NCBI GenBank assembly: GCA_023442945.1
Contig: JAEZWW010000018.1
Location: forward strand, 1 to 64,000
Source of the DNA: Pseudomonadota bacterium
GTDB taxonomy: Bacteria; Pseudomonadota; Gammaproteobacteria; Burkholderiales; Burkholderiaceae_C
DNA length: 64,000 nt
Direction: 5' to 3'
The position numbers and the translations under genes are program-made. How positions within the stretch are numbered: the first letter of the stretch is position 1; each line of letters opens with the position of its first letter. Below the pieces are notes generated by a model. It worked only from the letters and a program-made list of their open reading frames with translations. It did not search any database and was not told the origin of the DNA. Positions 39,508 to 47,384 of the stretch are shown here, piece after piece.

Positions 39508-41853
39508 ATGCCTGCTGCCCGCCGCTCCAAACCCAATCGCCCTCCAGCCCGCGCCAAGACTGCGCAAGCAGCTACTGAAGTCGTAGCAAACAACAGCGCC
39601 CTACTGCCCTTGGGCGCGATGCTGCTGGCAGGCTCGCTGGGCACCGCGGCCTACGCACAGAACACCACGCCGGCAGCACCGGCCCCCGCCGCAGCCGCCT
39701 CCGGCGCCGCGCCGGCCAGTGGCGCGGCCGCCGGCACCTTGCCCACCGTCACGGTGCGCGACACGGCCGAGCAGGACGGCTCGACCAACAGCAAGACCAC
39801 GCTGCGCGCCACCAAGACCGAGATCGGCAAGAGCCAGCAGGCGCTGCGCGACATCCCGCAAAGCGTGACGGTGATGACCGAAAAGCTGATGCAGGACCGC
39901 AACATGGACGACTTTCGTGACGTCTTGCGCGCCACCGCCGGCGTGACCTTCCTGGCTGGCGAAACGGGAGAGGAAGACGTGCGCCTGCGCGGCTTTTCGC
40001 TCGGCACGGCCGGCGACATCTTCCGCGACGGTATGCGCGACGGCGCGCTGTACGAGCGCGACACCTTCAACGACGACCGCGTTGAGGTGATCAAGGGCTC
40101 GGCGTCCATGCTGTTCGGCAAGGGCTCCACCGGCGGCCTGGTCAACCAGGTGAGCAAGCAGCCTTTCCTGATGAACCAGCACGAGGTCGAGGCGACGTAC
40201 GGCACGGGCAACTACAAGCGCCTGCAAGGCGACTTCAACTTCCAGACCGGCCAGGACTCGGCCTTCCGCATCAACGCGCTGGCGCACGACGCCGAGAACT
40301 GGGGCAACAAGCAGAAAAAGTTCGGCGTCGCGCCCACCTTCCGCTGGGGCATTGGCACGCGCAACGAATTCTCGGTCGGCTTCTACCACCTGGACACGCG
40401 CGGCCGCTCGACCTACAGCCACCCCTGGTTCATCCGCAACGGCGAAATCGTGCCGACGCTGCGTTCGCGCAATTTCTACGGTTTTGACAGCGACAAGCTG
40501 AACACCAAAGCCACCTACGGCACGCTGTCGCACATCTACCGCTTCGACAACGGCGGCCAGCTCAAGACCCAGTTCCGCCACGGCCGCTACGAACGCGACC
40601 TGTGGGCCAGCGTGATCCGCTTTGGCACGACCAACGGCGCGCCCACCACCATCGACAACTGGGGCCCGAACACGCTCATCACGCGTTCGCCCAAGGGCCG
40701 CATGGGCACCAGCGACCTGACCCAGCTGCAAAGCGACTACAGCAACAAGTTCAAGTGGGGCGACCGCGAGCACCACATCATGGCCGGCGTGGACCTGTAC
40801 TACGACAAGTCCAAGCGCAACAACAACTTCCCTGGCCCCGCCAGTTCGCTGACCACCACGGTGGATCGGCCCAACCCGCACCAGTGGCACGAAGACACCC
40901 GCCCGGACCCGGTCTACAACAAGTTCGACGCCAGCAACATCGGCCTGTATGTGCAGGACACGATGGAGCTGACCGACAAGCTCAAGCTGGTCGCCGGCCT
41001 GCGCTTTGACCGCTTCAAAGGCAGCTACGACACCGCGCAGACCACGGCCGCCAACGGCACCGTGACGCCCGCCTACAGCTTCAGCAAGACCGAATCGCTG
41101 TGGAGCCCGCGCGTCGGCCTGCTGTTCCAGCCGAGCGACACCCAGTCCTACTACCTGTCGTACGGCACCTCGTACAACACCTCGGGCGACGCCTACCAGT
41201 TCACCCCGGGCAGCCCCAACAACACGCTGGCCAACACGCCGGCCGAGAAAAGCCGCAACCTGGAGCTGGGTGGCAAGTGGGACGTTCTGGACAACCGCCT
41301 GTCGTTGGGCGCCGCCGTCTTCTATTCCGAGAAGTACAACGAACGCAACACCGACCCCGACAGCGCCGCGGTGCAGTACCTGCTGTCCGGCAAGCGCCAC
41401 GCCATGGGCATGGAATTCAACGCCGCCGGCCGCATCACGCCGGCGTGGGAAGTGTTCTGGAACCACACCTGGATCCCCAAGGCTGAGATCGACAAGAGCA
41501 ACCAGCAGCTGGCGGCCAACGGCGGCGGCGCGCAGGTCAAGGGCGACCGCCCGGGCCTGACCCCGCGCAACAGCGGCAGCGTGTGGACCACCTACCGCGT
41601 CATGCCCAAGCTGCGCTTCGGCCTCGGCGCCAACTACCGCAGCAGCCAGAACCCGGAAGGCAGCCGCGCCGTCAAGGCCAAGGGCTTCGTGACCTTCGAC
41701 GCCATGGCCGAATACAGCTTCACCGACACCATGTCGCTCAAGCTGAACGTGTCCAACCTGACCGACAAGAAGTACGCAGACGGCCTGTACCGCGGCTTCT
41801 ACACGCCGGGCCAGCCGCGCCGCGTGATGCTGACCTTCAAAGCCCTGTTCTAA
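39508..41853 (+). CDS. TonB-dependent siderophore receptor (Fiu/PiuA-like)
   Basis: 781 residues. A long basic leader (residues 1-30) precedes the signal peptide core LLPLGAMLLAGSLGTAAYAQ. The plug domain starts with QQALRDIPQSVTVMTEKLMQ and includes VRLRGFSLGTAGDIFRDGMR and the VEVIKGSASMLFGKGSTGGL segment. The beta-barrel ends with the outer-membrane C terminus (PRRVMLTFKALF, terminal Phe). Resemblance is to catecholate receptors such as Fiu and PiuA. It imports an iron-siderophore through the outer membrane using TonB energy. The first part of the leader (residues about 12-27) is built on repeat copy 14. PiuC follows 82 bases downstream, as in Pseudomonas. Confidence 0.93.
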   Translation: MPAARRSKPNRPPARAKTAQAATEVVANNSALLPLGAMLLAGSLGTAAYAQNTTPAAPAPAAAASGAAPASGAAAGTLPTVTVRDTAEQDGSTNSKTTLRATKTEIGKSQQALRDIPQSVTVMTEKLMQDRNMDDFRDVLRATAGVTFLAGETGEEDVRLRGFSLGTAGDIFRDGMRDGALYERDTFNDDRVEVIKGSASMLFGKGSTGGLVNQVSKQPFLMNQHEVEATYGTGNYKRLQGDFNFQTGQDSAFRINALAHDAENWGNKQKKFGVAPTFRWGIGTRNEFSVGFYHLDTRGRSTYSHPWFIRNGEIVPTLRSRNFYGFDSDKLNTKATYGTLSHIYRFDNGGQLKTQFRHGRYERDLWASVIRFGTTNGAPTTIDNWGPNTLITRSPKGRMGTSDLTQLQSDYSNKFKWGDREHHIMAGVDLYYDKSKRNNNFPGPASSLTTTVDRPNPHQWHEDTRPDPVYNKFDASNIGLYVQDTMELTDKLKLVAGLRFDRFKGSYDTAQTTAANGTVTPAYSFSKTESLWSPRVGLLFQPSDTQSYYLSYGTSYNTSGDAYQFTPGSPNNTLANTPAEKSRNLELGGKWDVLDNRLSLGAAVFYSEKYNERNTDPDSAAVQYLLSGKRHAMGMEFNAAGRITPAWEVFWNHTWIPKAEIDKSNQQLAANGGGAQVKGDRPGLTPRNSGSVWTTYRVMPKLRFGLGANYRSSQNPEGSRAVKAKGFVTFDAMAEYSFTDTMSLKLNVSNLTDKKYADGLYRGFYTPGQPRRVMLTFKALF
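39543..39590 (+). repeat. Dispersed repeat copy 14, orientation A, in the TonB receptor leader
   Basis: CCAGCCCGCGCCAAGACTGC then GCAAGCAGCTACTGAAGTCG and TAGCAAA. It is diverged in the left arm but clear in the core. It reads AKTAQAATEVVA, in the same phase as copies 10, 11 and 12. Confidence 0.65.
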
Positions 41854-41894
41854 TCACCTGGAACGCAAGGCAACCCGTTCTCCAAGACCACCAC

Positions 41895-41914
41895 CAGCCG
41901 CCTTCGGGCGGCTG
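41895..41914 (+). terminator. UUCG hairpin between the receptor and piuC genes
   Basis: Perfect 8-base stem CAGCCGCC / GGCGGCTG with loop TTCG, followed by CCTTGCTTTTGGG. It lies 41 bases after the receptor stop and could end or attenuate the transcript before piuC. Confidence 0.6.
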
Positions 41915-41935
41915 CCTTGCTTTTGGGAAAGCCCG

Positions 41936-42625
41936 ATGTTGATCCACCTCAAGAACGTCCTGACCCCAGACGAACTGGCCCGCGGCCGCGCCCTGCTGAT
42001 GGCGGACGACGCGCCCTGGATCGACGGCCGCCGCAGCGCCGGCGCGCAGGCGGTGCAGCAGAAGTCGAACGAGCAGCTGGCGCAGGACAGCGACGTGGCG
42101 ACCGAGCTGCGCCAGCTGGTGTTGGGCGCGGTGCGGCGCGACGTGCTGCTGTTTTCCGCCGCGCTGCCGCGCCGCTTCTTCAACCCGCTGTTCAACCGCT
42201 ACAGCGGAGCAAGCAACCACTACGGCAACCACATTGATGGCGCGGTGCTGCATTCGCGCGCCGACGACGCCTGGGTGCGCACCGACGTGTCGTGCACGCT
42301 GTTCTTCAGCCAGCCCGATGAATACGACGGCGGCGAGCTGGTGGTGCAGGACACCTACGGCGAGCAGCGCGTTAAGCTGGCCGCGGGTGACGCCGTGCTC
42401 TACCCCGGCACCAGCCTGCACCAGGTCACCCCGGTCACGCGCGGCGCGCGCGTCGCCAGCTTCTTCTGGATCGAAAGCATGGTGCGCAGCGACGAACAGC
42501 GCCGCCTGCTGTTCGACATGGACATGGCCTTGCTGGCGTTGCGCCAGCGCGACGGCGACAGCGCCGAGGCCACGCGCCTCACGGGGACGTACCACAACCT
42601 CTTGCGGATGTGGGCGAGTACGTAG
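41936..42625 (+). CDS. piuC: PKHD-type Fe(II)/2-oxoglutarate hydroxylase PiuC
   Basis: 229 residues. The metal-binding motif is present: His and Asp in NHIDGAVLHS, a second His in TSLHQVTPV, and the 2-oxoglutarate Arg in VTRGARVASFFWIES. The N terminus starts LIHLKNVLTPDEL, as in PiuC/YbiX. These dioxygenases are encoded next to iron-siderophore receptors and are Fur-regulated; the substrate is not established. The upstream neighbour is the TonB receptor with a Fur box. A hairpin (42639-42655) follows the gene. Confidence 0.95.
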   Translation: MLIHLKNVLTPDELARGRALLMADDAPWIDGRRSAGAQAVQQKSNEQLAQDSDVATELRQLVLGAVRRDVLLFSAALPRRFFNPLFNRYSGASNHYGNHIDGAVLHSRADDAWVRTDVSCTLFFSQPDEYDGGELVVQDTYGEQRVKLAAGDAVLYPGTSLHQVTPVTRGARVASFFWIESMVRSDEQRRLLFDMDMALLALRQRDGDSAEATRLTGTYHNLLRMWAST

Positions 42626-42638
42626 GAACACCCCCCTG

Positions 42639-42655
42639 AGGCGCCAAAGGCGCCT
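42639..42655 (+). terminator. Hairpin after piuC
   Basis: Stem AGGCGCC / GGCGCCT with loop AAA, followed by a C/T-rich run. It lies 14 bases after the piuC stop. A second longer stem of CCCCCTCTC / GAGGGGG type follows to about 42700. Confidence 0.5.
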
Positions 42656-42815
42656 TCCCCCCTCTCTCTTCGCGCTGCGCGCTTCGGGAGGGGGGACAAC
42701 GCCAGCGCCCGGCGCAGGTCCGGGCGCGGCGTTTGCTGGGGGTGGGCTGGTTCAGGCCGTCGTGGCGTGCGGGCCGGCGCAGGCGACGGTATTCTTGACC
42801 AAGTGCTTTCTTACG

Positions 42816-42876
42816 ATTTTTAAGTCTTTTTAGGCTCTGGCCCTACAACCAATTGCGCGGGCAGCTATCAAAAACG
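42816..42876 (+). repeat. Dispersed repeat copy 15, orientation A, forming the leader of the oxidase gene
   Basis: GGCCCTACAACCAATTGCGC then GGGCAGCTATCAAAAACG. Its end touches the oxidase ATG at 42877. No separate ribosome binding site is visible, so translation must use repeat sequence. Confidence 0.78.
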
Positions 42877-43980
42877 ATGCAAAACTCGCTCTTTCCTGCC
42901 AGCCTTTCTGACCTCGCAGCGGCGGCCGGTGCGCGGCTGGGGCCTGGCGTAGCCGCGTTTTTCAACGGCGGCGCGGGCGAAGAACGTACGCTGCGCGCCA
43001 ATGCCGACGCGTGGCAGGCGCTGACGCTTTGGCCGCGCGTGCTGCGGCCGTTGGCGGGTGGGCACACGCGCACCACCCTGGCCGGGCGCGAGTTGGCGCA
43101 TCCGATTCTGCTGGCGCCCGTCGCCTTTCAGCGCCTGGCGCACGAACAAGGCGAATGGGGCAGCGCGATCGCCGCCGCCGCCCAAGGCGCGGGTTACGTG
43201 CTGGCCACACTGTCGAGCGTGCCGATGGAGCGCGTGGCCGAAGCCGTGCTGCCCGAGCCGGCGCGCGGCCCGCTGTGGTTTCAGCTGTACTGGCAGGCCG
43301 ACCGTAGGCTCAACCAGGCCCTGATCCATCGCGCCGAAGCCGCGGGTTACGAAGCCATCGTCCTCACCGTCGACGCGCCCGTGCAAGGCATGCGCGATGC
43401 CGAGCTGCGCGCCGGGTTTCGACTGCCGCCCGGCGTGATGGCCGTGCACCTGCCAGAAGGCGATCTAAACGTCGATGCGGCAAGCGCCGCCGCGGCGGAC
43501 ACCTATTGCGCCGGCGTGGCCGCCAGCGCCCCCACCTGGAACGACGTCGCGTGGCTGCAGGCGCAGACGCACTTGCCGGTCTGGCTCAAAGGCGTGCTGC
43601 ACCCGGCCGACGCGCGCCAGGCGCAGTCGCTGGGCGTGGCTGGCCTCATCGTCAGCAACCACGGCGGCCGCACGCTGGACACCTGCCCCGCCACGGCACA
43701 CGCGCTGCCGCGCATTGCCGACGCGCTGGGCGGCGCACTGCCCTTGATCGTGGACGGCGGCATCCGCCGCGGCACCGACGTGCTCAAAGCCATGGCCCTG
43801 GGCGCGAGCGCCGTGATGATCGGCCGCCCCGTGGTGCACGCGCTGGCCGTCGCCGGCCCTGTCGGCGTGGCCCGCCTGATCCGCACCTTGCGCGACGAGC
43901 TGGAAATGGCAATGGCGCTGGCCGGTTGCCGCACGCTGGCGGACGTCACGCTGGCGCTGCTGGCCGACCCGGCCGCATGA
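42877..43980 (+). CDS. FMN-dependent alpha-hydroxy-acid oxidase/dehydrogenase
   Basis: 367 residues from ATG 42877. The (S)-2-hydroxy-acid oxidase fold is clear: an N-terminal YYNGGAGEE-like FFNGGAGEERTLR, PILLAPVAFQRLAHEQGE, FQLYWQADR, the FMN lysine strand LPVWLKGVLHPADAR, and the catalytic His in IVSNHGGRTLD. The flavin phosphate site is IVDGGIRRGTDVLKAMALGA. Lactate, mandelate or glycolate could be the substrate. Nothing in the sequence separates these. It converges with hmgA. Its start codon adjoins repeat copy 15. Confidence 0.92.
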   Translation: MQNSLFPASLSDLAAAAGARLGPGVAAFFNGGAGEERTLRANADAWQALTLWPRVLRPLAGGHTRTTLAGRELAHPILLAPVAFQRLAHEQGEWGSAIAAAAQGAGYVLATLSSVPMERVAEAVLPEPARGPLWFQLYWQADRRLNQALIHRAEAAGYEAIVLTVDAPVQGMRDAELRAGFRLPPGVMAVHLPEGDLNVDAASAAAADTYCAGVAASAPTWNDVAWLQAQTHLPVWLKGVLHPADARQAQSLGVAGLIVSNHGGRTLDTCPATAHALPRIADALGGALPLIVDGGIRRGTDVLKAMALGASAVMIGRPVVHALAVAGPVGVARLIRTLRDELEMAMALAGCRTLADVTLALLADPAA

Positions 43981-44029
43981 ACCCGTGGATCAGCGCAGTC
44001 AGCGGTCACCCGGCGCTGCCGCCGCTGCC

Positions 44030-45337
44030 TCAAGCAGGCTTGAACTGGTCCTTCAGCCCTGCCCAGCAATCGGCGTAGTCGTGATCCAGCGGGGCCGTGT
44101 TGAGGCCGTAGGCCGTCGGGATGAAGCGGTAACGGCTCTCGAACATGAAGGCCAGCGTGTGGTCCAGCTTCTGCGGCTTGAGCTCCATCGCCGAAGCCTT
44201 TTCAAACGCTTCTTCGTCTGGCCCGTGCGGCACCATGGCGTTGTGCAAGCTGGCCCCGCCAGGCTTGAAGCCCCCCGGTTTGGCGTCGTATTCGCCGTAG
44301 ACCAGGCCCATGAATTCGCTCATCAGGTTGCGGTGGTACCAGGGCGGGCGGAAAGTGTTTTCCATCACCAACCAGCGCGGCGGGAAGATCACGAAGTCGC
44401 AGTTGGCGGTGCCGGGCGTGTCGCTGGGCGACGTCAGCACGGTGAAGATCGACGGATCGGGGTGGTCGAAACTGATCGAGCCAATGGTCATGAAGTTGGC
44501 CGTGTCGTACTTCACCGGCGTGAGGTTGCCGTGCCAGGCCACGACGTTGAAGGGCGTGCCCTTGGCCGGTGCGCGCCAGAAGCGGCCGCCGAATTTCTTG
44601 ATCAATTCGTACGGGCCGACGCTGTCTTCATAAGCCGCCACGGGCGCCAGAAAGTCGCGCGCGTTGGCCAGCCCGTTGGAGCCGATCGGGCCCAATTCGG
44701 GCAGACGAAACTGCGCGCCGTAGTTCTCACACACGTAACCGCGGCTGGGACCCGCGCCGGCGTCCGAATCCGGCAGCGCGACCTTGAACACCAGCCCGCG
44801 CGGCAGCACCGCGATCTCGCCCGGCTTAACTTCGAGCACGCCCATCTCGGTGGTGATCAGCAGGCACCCTTGCTGCGGCACGATCAGCAGTTCGCCGTCG
44901 GCGTTGACGAAGGCGCGCCGGTCCATTGACTTGCTGGCCAGGTAGACCAGCGAGCCAACGCCGCACTGCACGTCGGCATCGCCATTGGCCGCCAACGTGC
45001 GCATGCCGTCGACGAAGTCCTGCTCACCCCCCGGCTCGAACGGGATCGGGTGCCAGCGCAGCGGCTCCGGTGCCAGCGCGGTGTCGCGGTCGCCGCCGGT
45101 GGTCCACAGCGCTTGCGCGTACGGCTGGTAGCGCCCGGCCACCACCGAAGGTTGGCGCCGGTACATCCAACTGCGCCGGTTCTCGTGCCGGGGCGCGGTG
45201 AAGGCGGTGCCGGAGATCAGCTCTGGGTACAGGTCAAACGGCGCGCGCTGCGGGCTGTTGCGGCCTTGCGGCAAGGCACCGGGCACCGCTTCGGTGGCGT
45301 GCTCGTTGCCGAAGCCGGACAGGTAGTGGCGGTTCAT
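44030..45337 (-). CDS. hmgA: Homogentisate 1,2-dioxygenase
   Basis: 435 residues, full length, ATG 45337 with AGGAGA upstream. Family landmarks: YLSGFGNEHATEA at the start; PYAQALWTTGGDRDT; the iron-binding region WYHRNLMSEFMGL (His and Glu ligands) and ASLHNAMVPHGPD (His). The enzyme opens the ring of homogentisate to maleylacetoacetate in tyrosine and phenylalanine breakdown. The fumarylacetoacetase gene that often lies beside it is not in this stretch. No regulator gene lies directly upstream; the next feature there is ssrA. Confidence 0.97.
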   Translation of the reverse strand: MNRHYLSGFGNEHATEAVPGALPQGRNSPQRAPFDLYPELISGTAFTAPRHENRRSWMYRRQPSVVAGRYQPYAQALWTTGGDRDTALAPEPLRWHPIPFEPGGEQDFVDGMRTLAANGDADVQCGVGSLVYLASKSMDRRAFVNADGELLIVPQQGCLLITTEMGVLEVKPGEIAVLPRGLVFKVALPDSDAGAGPSRGYVCENYGAQFRLPELGPIGSNGLANARDFLAPVAAYEDSVGPYELIKKFGGRFWRAPAKGTPFNVVAWHGNLTPVKYDTANFMTIGSISFDHPDPSIFTVLTSPSDTPGTANCDFVIFPPRWLVMENTFRPPWYHRNLMSEFMGLVYGEYDAKPGGFKPGGASLHNAMVPHGPDEEAFEKASAMELKPQKLDHTLAFMFESRYRFIPTAYGLNTAPLDHDYADCWAGLKDQFKPA

Positions 45338-45542
45338 GGATTCGGTCTCCTGAATAGTGAAGTGGCTTGTGCGCGTCGGTGCAGTGTTGACGTGCGCCTC
45401 CCGCTATAGGAATCGCTGTCGCCCGCAGAAGCGGTCAGTGCCGAAGCGCAGCGTGGGAAAGCGCAAGCGATCCCGCGCCAACAAGCCATGCGCGATCTTA
45501 TGCGGCAGGGCGTGGCAACTGCGCGCCGGAGGCCAGACACAT

Positions 45543-45575
45543 AAAAAAACCCAACCGAAAACGGTCGGGTTTTTG
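45543..45575 (-). terminator. Rho-independent terminator of ssrA
   Basis: Stem AACCCAACCG (45548-45557) / CGGTCGGGTT (45562-45571), loop AAAA. On the minus strand it ends in a run of seven T. It can also serve transcripts from the other side because both flanks are A/T-rich. Confidence 0.88.
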
Positions 45576-45581
45576 AGCAGA

Positions 45582-45957
45582 TGGTGGAGCTGGGGGGACT
45601 TGAACCCCCGTCCGCAAATCTTCCACGCCCAGTTCTACATGCTTAGCGGTCTGATTTAGATCTCACCATCCGAATCGCGCAGTCGCACGCTGTCCGGACA
45701 GCCAGTACCCTTGAATCTTGCCTGCGTCCAAGGTACCCGGACACAAGCCAGCCGATGTGAATTCCCCCGCAGCCGGGACGGCTTGCGCCGCCCTTGCCCA
45801 GCCCATCGGCCTGCTGTTGCGAGGCTCACCGGTGTTTAAGCGGCGAGTGCGAAACGTTCGTCGTTTGCAGTTAGTTTTTTTCAGCGGTTTAGCGAGGTGA
45901 CTGAACCTCGGCATGCCCTGAGGCGATTCCAACCCACGTCGAAACCAATGCAGCCCC
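45582..45957 (-). ncRNA. ssrA: Transfer-messenger RNA (tmRNA)
   Basis: 376 bases on the minus strand. The 5' end GGGGCTGCATTGGTTTCGAC and the 3' end GGTTCAAGTCCCCCCAGCTC followed by CACCA form the tRNA-like domain with an encoded CCA. The tag frame at 45868-45836 begins with a GCA resume codon and reads ANDERFALAA then TAA, so the added peptide is (A)ANDERFALAA, the tag form known in Burkholderiales. tmRNA with SmpB frees ribosomes stalled on broken messages and marks the product for proteolysis. The gene is one-piece. It lies 13 bases after the gph stop, and its promoter seems to overlap the gph end. Confidence 0.97.
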
Positions 45958-45967
45958 GGAACTCCTC

Positions 45968-45994
45968 ATTTTAAGCCCAATCGATCAAATTCAA
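45968..45994 (-). promoter_or_regulatory. Candidate ssrA promoter
   Basis: On the minus strand, TTGAAT (45994-45989) and TAAAAT (45973-45968) have a 15-base spacer, about ten bases before the mature 5' end. The spacer is short for sigma-70. The -35 part overlaps the last codons of gph. Confidence 0.45.
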
Positions 45995-46645
45995 GAGCTC
46001 GAGCGGTGAATGGATGACGGCGTCAGCGCCCCAGGCGACGGGGTCCGCGCCGGGCCCGAGGTAACCGTAGGCTGCAGCCACCGTGCGCACGCCTGCAGCG
46101 CGCCCTGCTTGGATGTCGCGCTCGTCGTCGCCTACGTAGACGGTGTGGCGCGCATCCATGCCCGCCGCGGTCAGCGCAGCCAGCACCGGCGCAGGATGGG
46201 GTTTGGTGTGCGGCGTGGTGTCACCACAAACCACAGTGGCTGCCTGGCCGAAGGCGGGAAATGCCACCACGGTCGGCTGGGTGAAGCGGGTGGCCTTGTT
46301 GGTGACGATGCCCCAGGGCGTTTGACCGGCATGCAACCGGGCCAGCAGGTCGTCGACACCGTCAAAGCAGACGGTGTGCGCCAGCAGATGGCGATCGTAA
46401 GCGTCCAGAAACTCTTCGCGCAGCGCTGCAAAGCTGTCGTGGTCGGGCGCAACGCCCAGCGCCGCGTAGAGCACGCCGCGTGCGCCAGAACCAGCATGCG
46501 GGCGATAAACGGACAGATCAAGCGGGCCCAGGCCGCGCGCTTGGCGCAAGGTGTTGCCCGCCGCAGCAAGATCCGGCGCGCTGTCGACCAGCGTGCCATC
46601 CAGATCGAACAGGACGGCGCGAACGTCGGGCAGCCGGCCCAGCAT
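45971..46645 (-). CDS. gph: Phosphoglycolate phosphatase
   Basis: 224 residues of the HAD superfamily. Motif I is VLFDLDGTLVDS near residue 11, motif II is the Thr of GIVTNKATRF, the Lys is in TPHTKPHPAP, and motif IV is YVGDDERDIQAG. It removes phosphate from 2-phosphoglycolate formed from DNA 3' ends or Rubisco side reactions. It begins directly after ubiG, with one base between, so the two are translationally linked; gph-ubiG pairing is common in betaproteobacteria. Confidence 0.93.
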   Translation of the reverse strand: MLGRLPDVRAVLFDLDGTLVDSAPDLAAAGNTLRQARGLGPLDLSVYRPHAGSGARGVLYAALGVAPDHDSFAALREEFLDAYDRHLLAHTVCFDGVDDLLARLHAGQTPWGIVTNKATRFTQPTVVAFPAFGQAATVVCGDTTPHTKPHPAPVLAALTAAGMDARHTVYVGDDERDIQAGRAAGVRTVAAAYGYLGPGADPVAWGADAVIHSPLELLNLIDWA

Positions 46646-46646
46646 G

Positions 46647-47354
46647 TCAGCCCGGTCGGCGGGCCGCCACCATGTAATTCACGCTGGTGTCGTCGCTAAA
46701 GCGAAAGCGCCGCGTCAAGGGCTGGAATTCCATGCCGCTGCTGCGCCGCAAATCGAGGCCGTTGGCACGGCAAAAGCCGGCCAATTCATGCGGTCGAATC
46801 AGCCGCGCATATTCGTGCGTGCCCTTGGGTACCATGCCCGCGATGTACTCGGCGCCGACGATGGCAAGAAGGAAAGACTTCACGTTGCGGTTGATGGTGG
46901 AGAAAAAAACCCAACCGCCCGGTCGAACCAAGCGCGCGCAGGCCTGGACGATGGACGCGGGGTCGGGCACGTGCTCCAGCATTTCCATGCAGGTAACCAC
47001 ATCGAATGCCGCGGGCATCTCTTCGCCCAAGGCCTCGGCAGACACCAACCGATAACGCAAATGCGGCGTCTGGGCTTCCAGCGCGTGAAGCTGGGCCACC
47101 TTGAGGGACTTCTCGGCCAGATCGATGCCGAGCACGTCGGCGCCGCGCCGGGCCATCGCGTCGGCCAAAATGCCGCCGCCACACCCAACGTCCAGCACGC
47201 GCGCGCCCTTCAAAAGACACGTGCTGTCGATCCAATCCAGCCGCAATGGGTTGATCTGGTGCAAGGCCGCGAATTCGCCATCCAAGTCCCACCACTGGTG
47301 CGCCAAGGCGGAGAACTTGGCCAACTCGGCCTGATCTGCGTTCACTTCGCTCAT
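46647..47354 (-). CDS. ubiG: Ubiquinone biosynthesis O-methyltransferase
   Basis: 235 residues. The N terminus AKFSALAHQWWDLDGEFAAL is characteristic. The SAM-binding loop is VLDVGCGGGILADAM, and post-motif segments VTCMEMLEHVPDP and FFSTINRN follow. The protein methylates the ring hydroxyls in ubiquinone synthesis (two steps). In related genomes ubiG lies next to ompA; here two unknown genes separate them. The gph gene follows. Confidence 0.96.
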   Translation of the reverse strand: MSEVNADQAELAKFSALAHQWWDLDGEFAALHQINPLRLDWIDSTCLLKGARVLDVGCGGGILADAMARRGADVLGIDLAEKSLKVAQLHALEAQTPHLRYRLVSAEALGEEMPAAFDVVTCMEMLEHVPDPASIVQACARLVRPGGWVFFSTINRNVKSFLLAIVGAEYIAGMVPKGTHEYARLIRPHELAGFCRANGLDLRRSSGMEFQPLTRRFRFSDDTSVNYMVAARRPG

Positions 47355-47384
47355 CCGATCATTGTCCCACGTGCGGCGCGGTGG

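Noticed and set aside
45582..45657. Possible tRNA gene from the GGTTCAAGTCCCC element and CCA
   Set aside because: It is the tRNA-like 3' half of tmRNA; the matching 5' half and the tag frame lie about 300 bases away.
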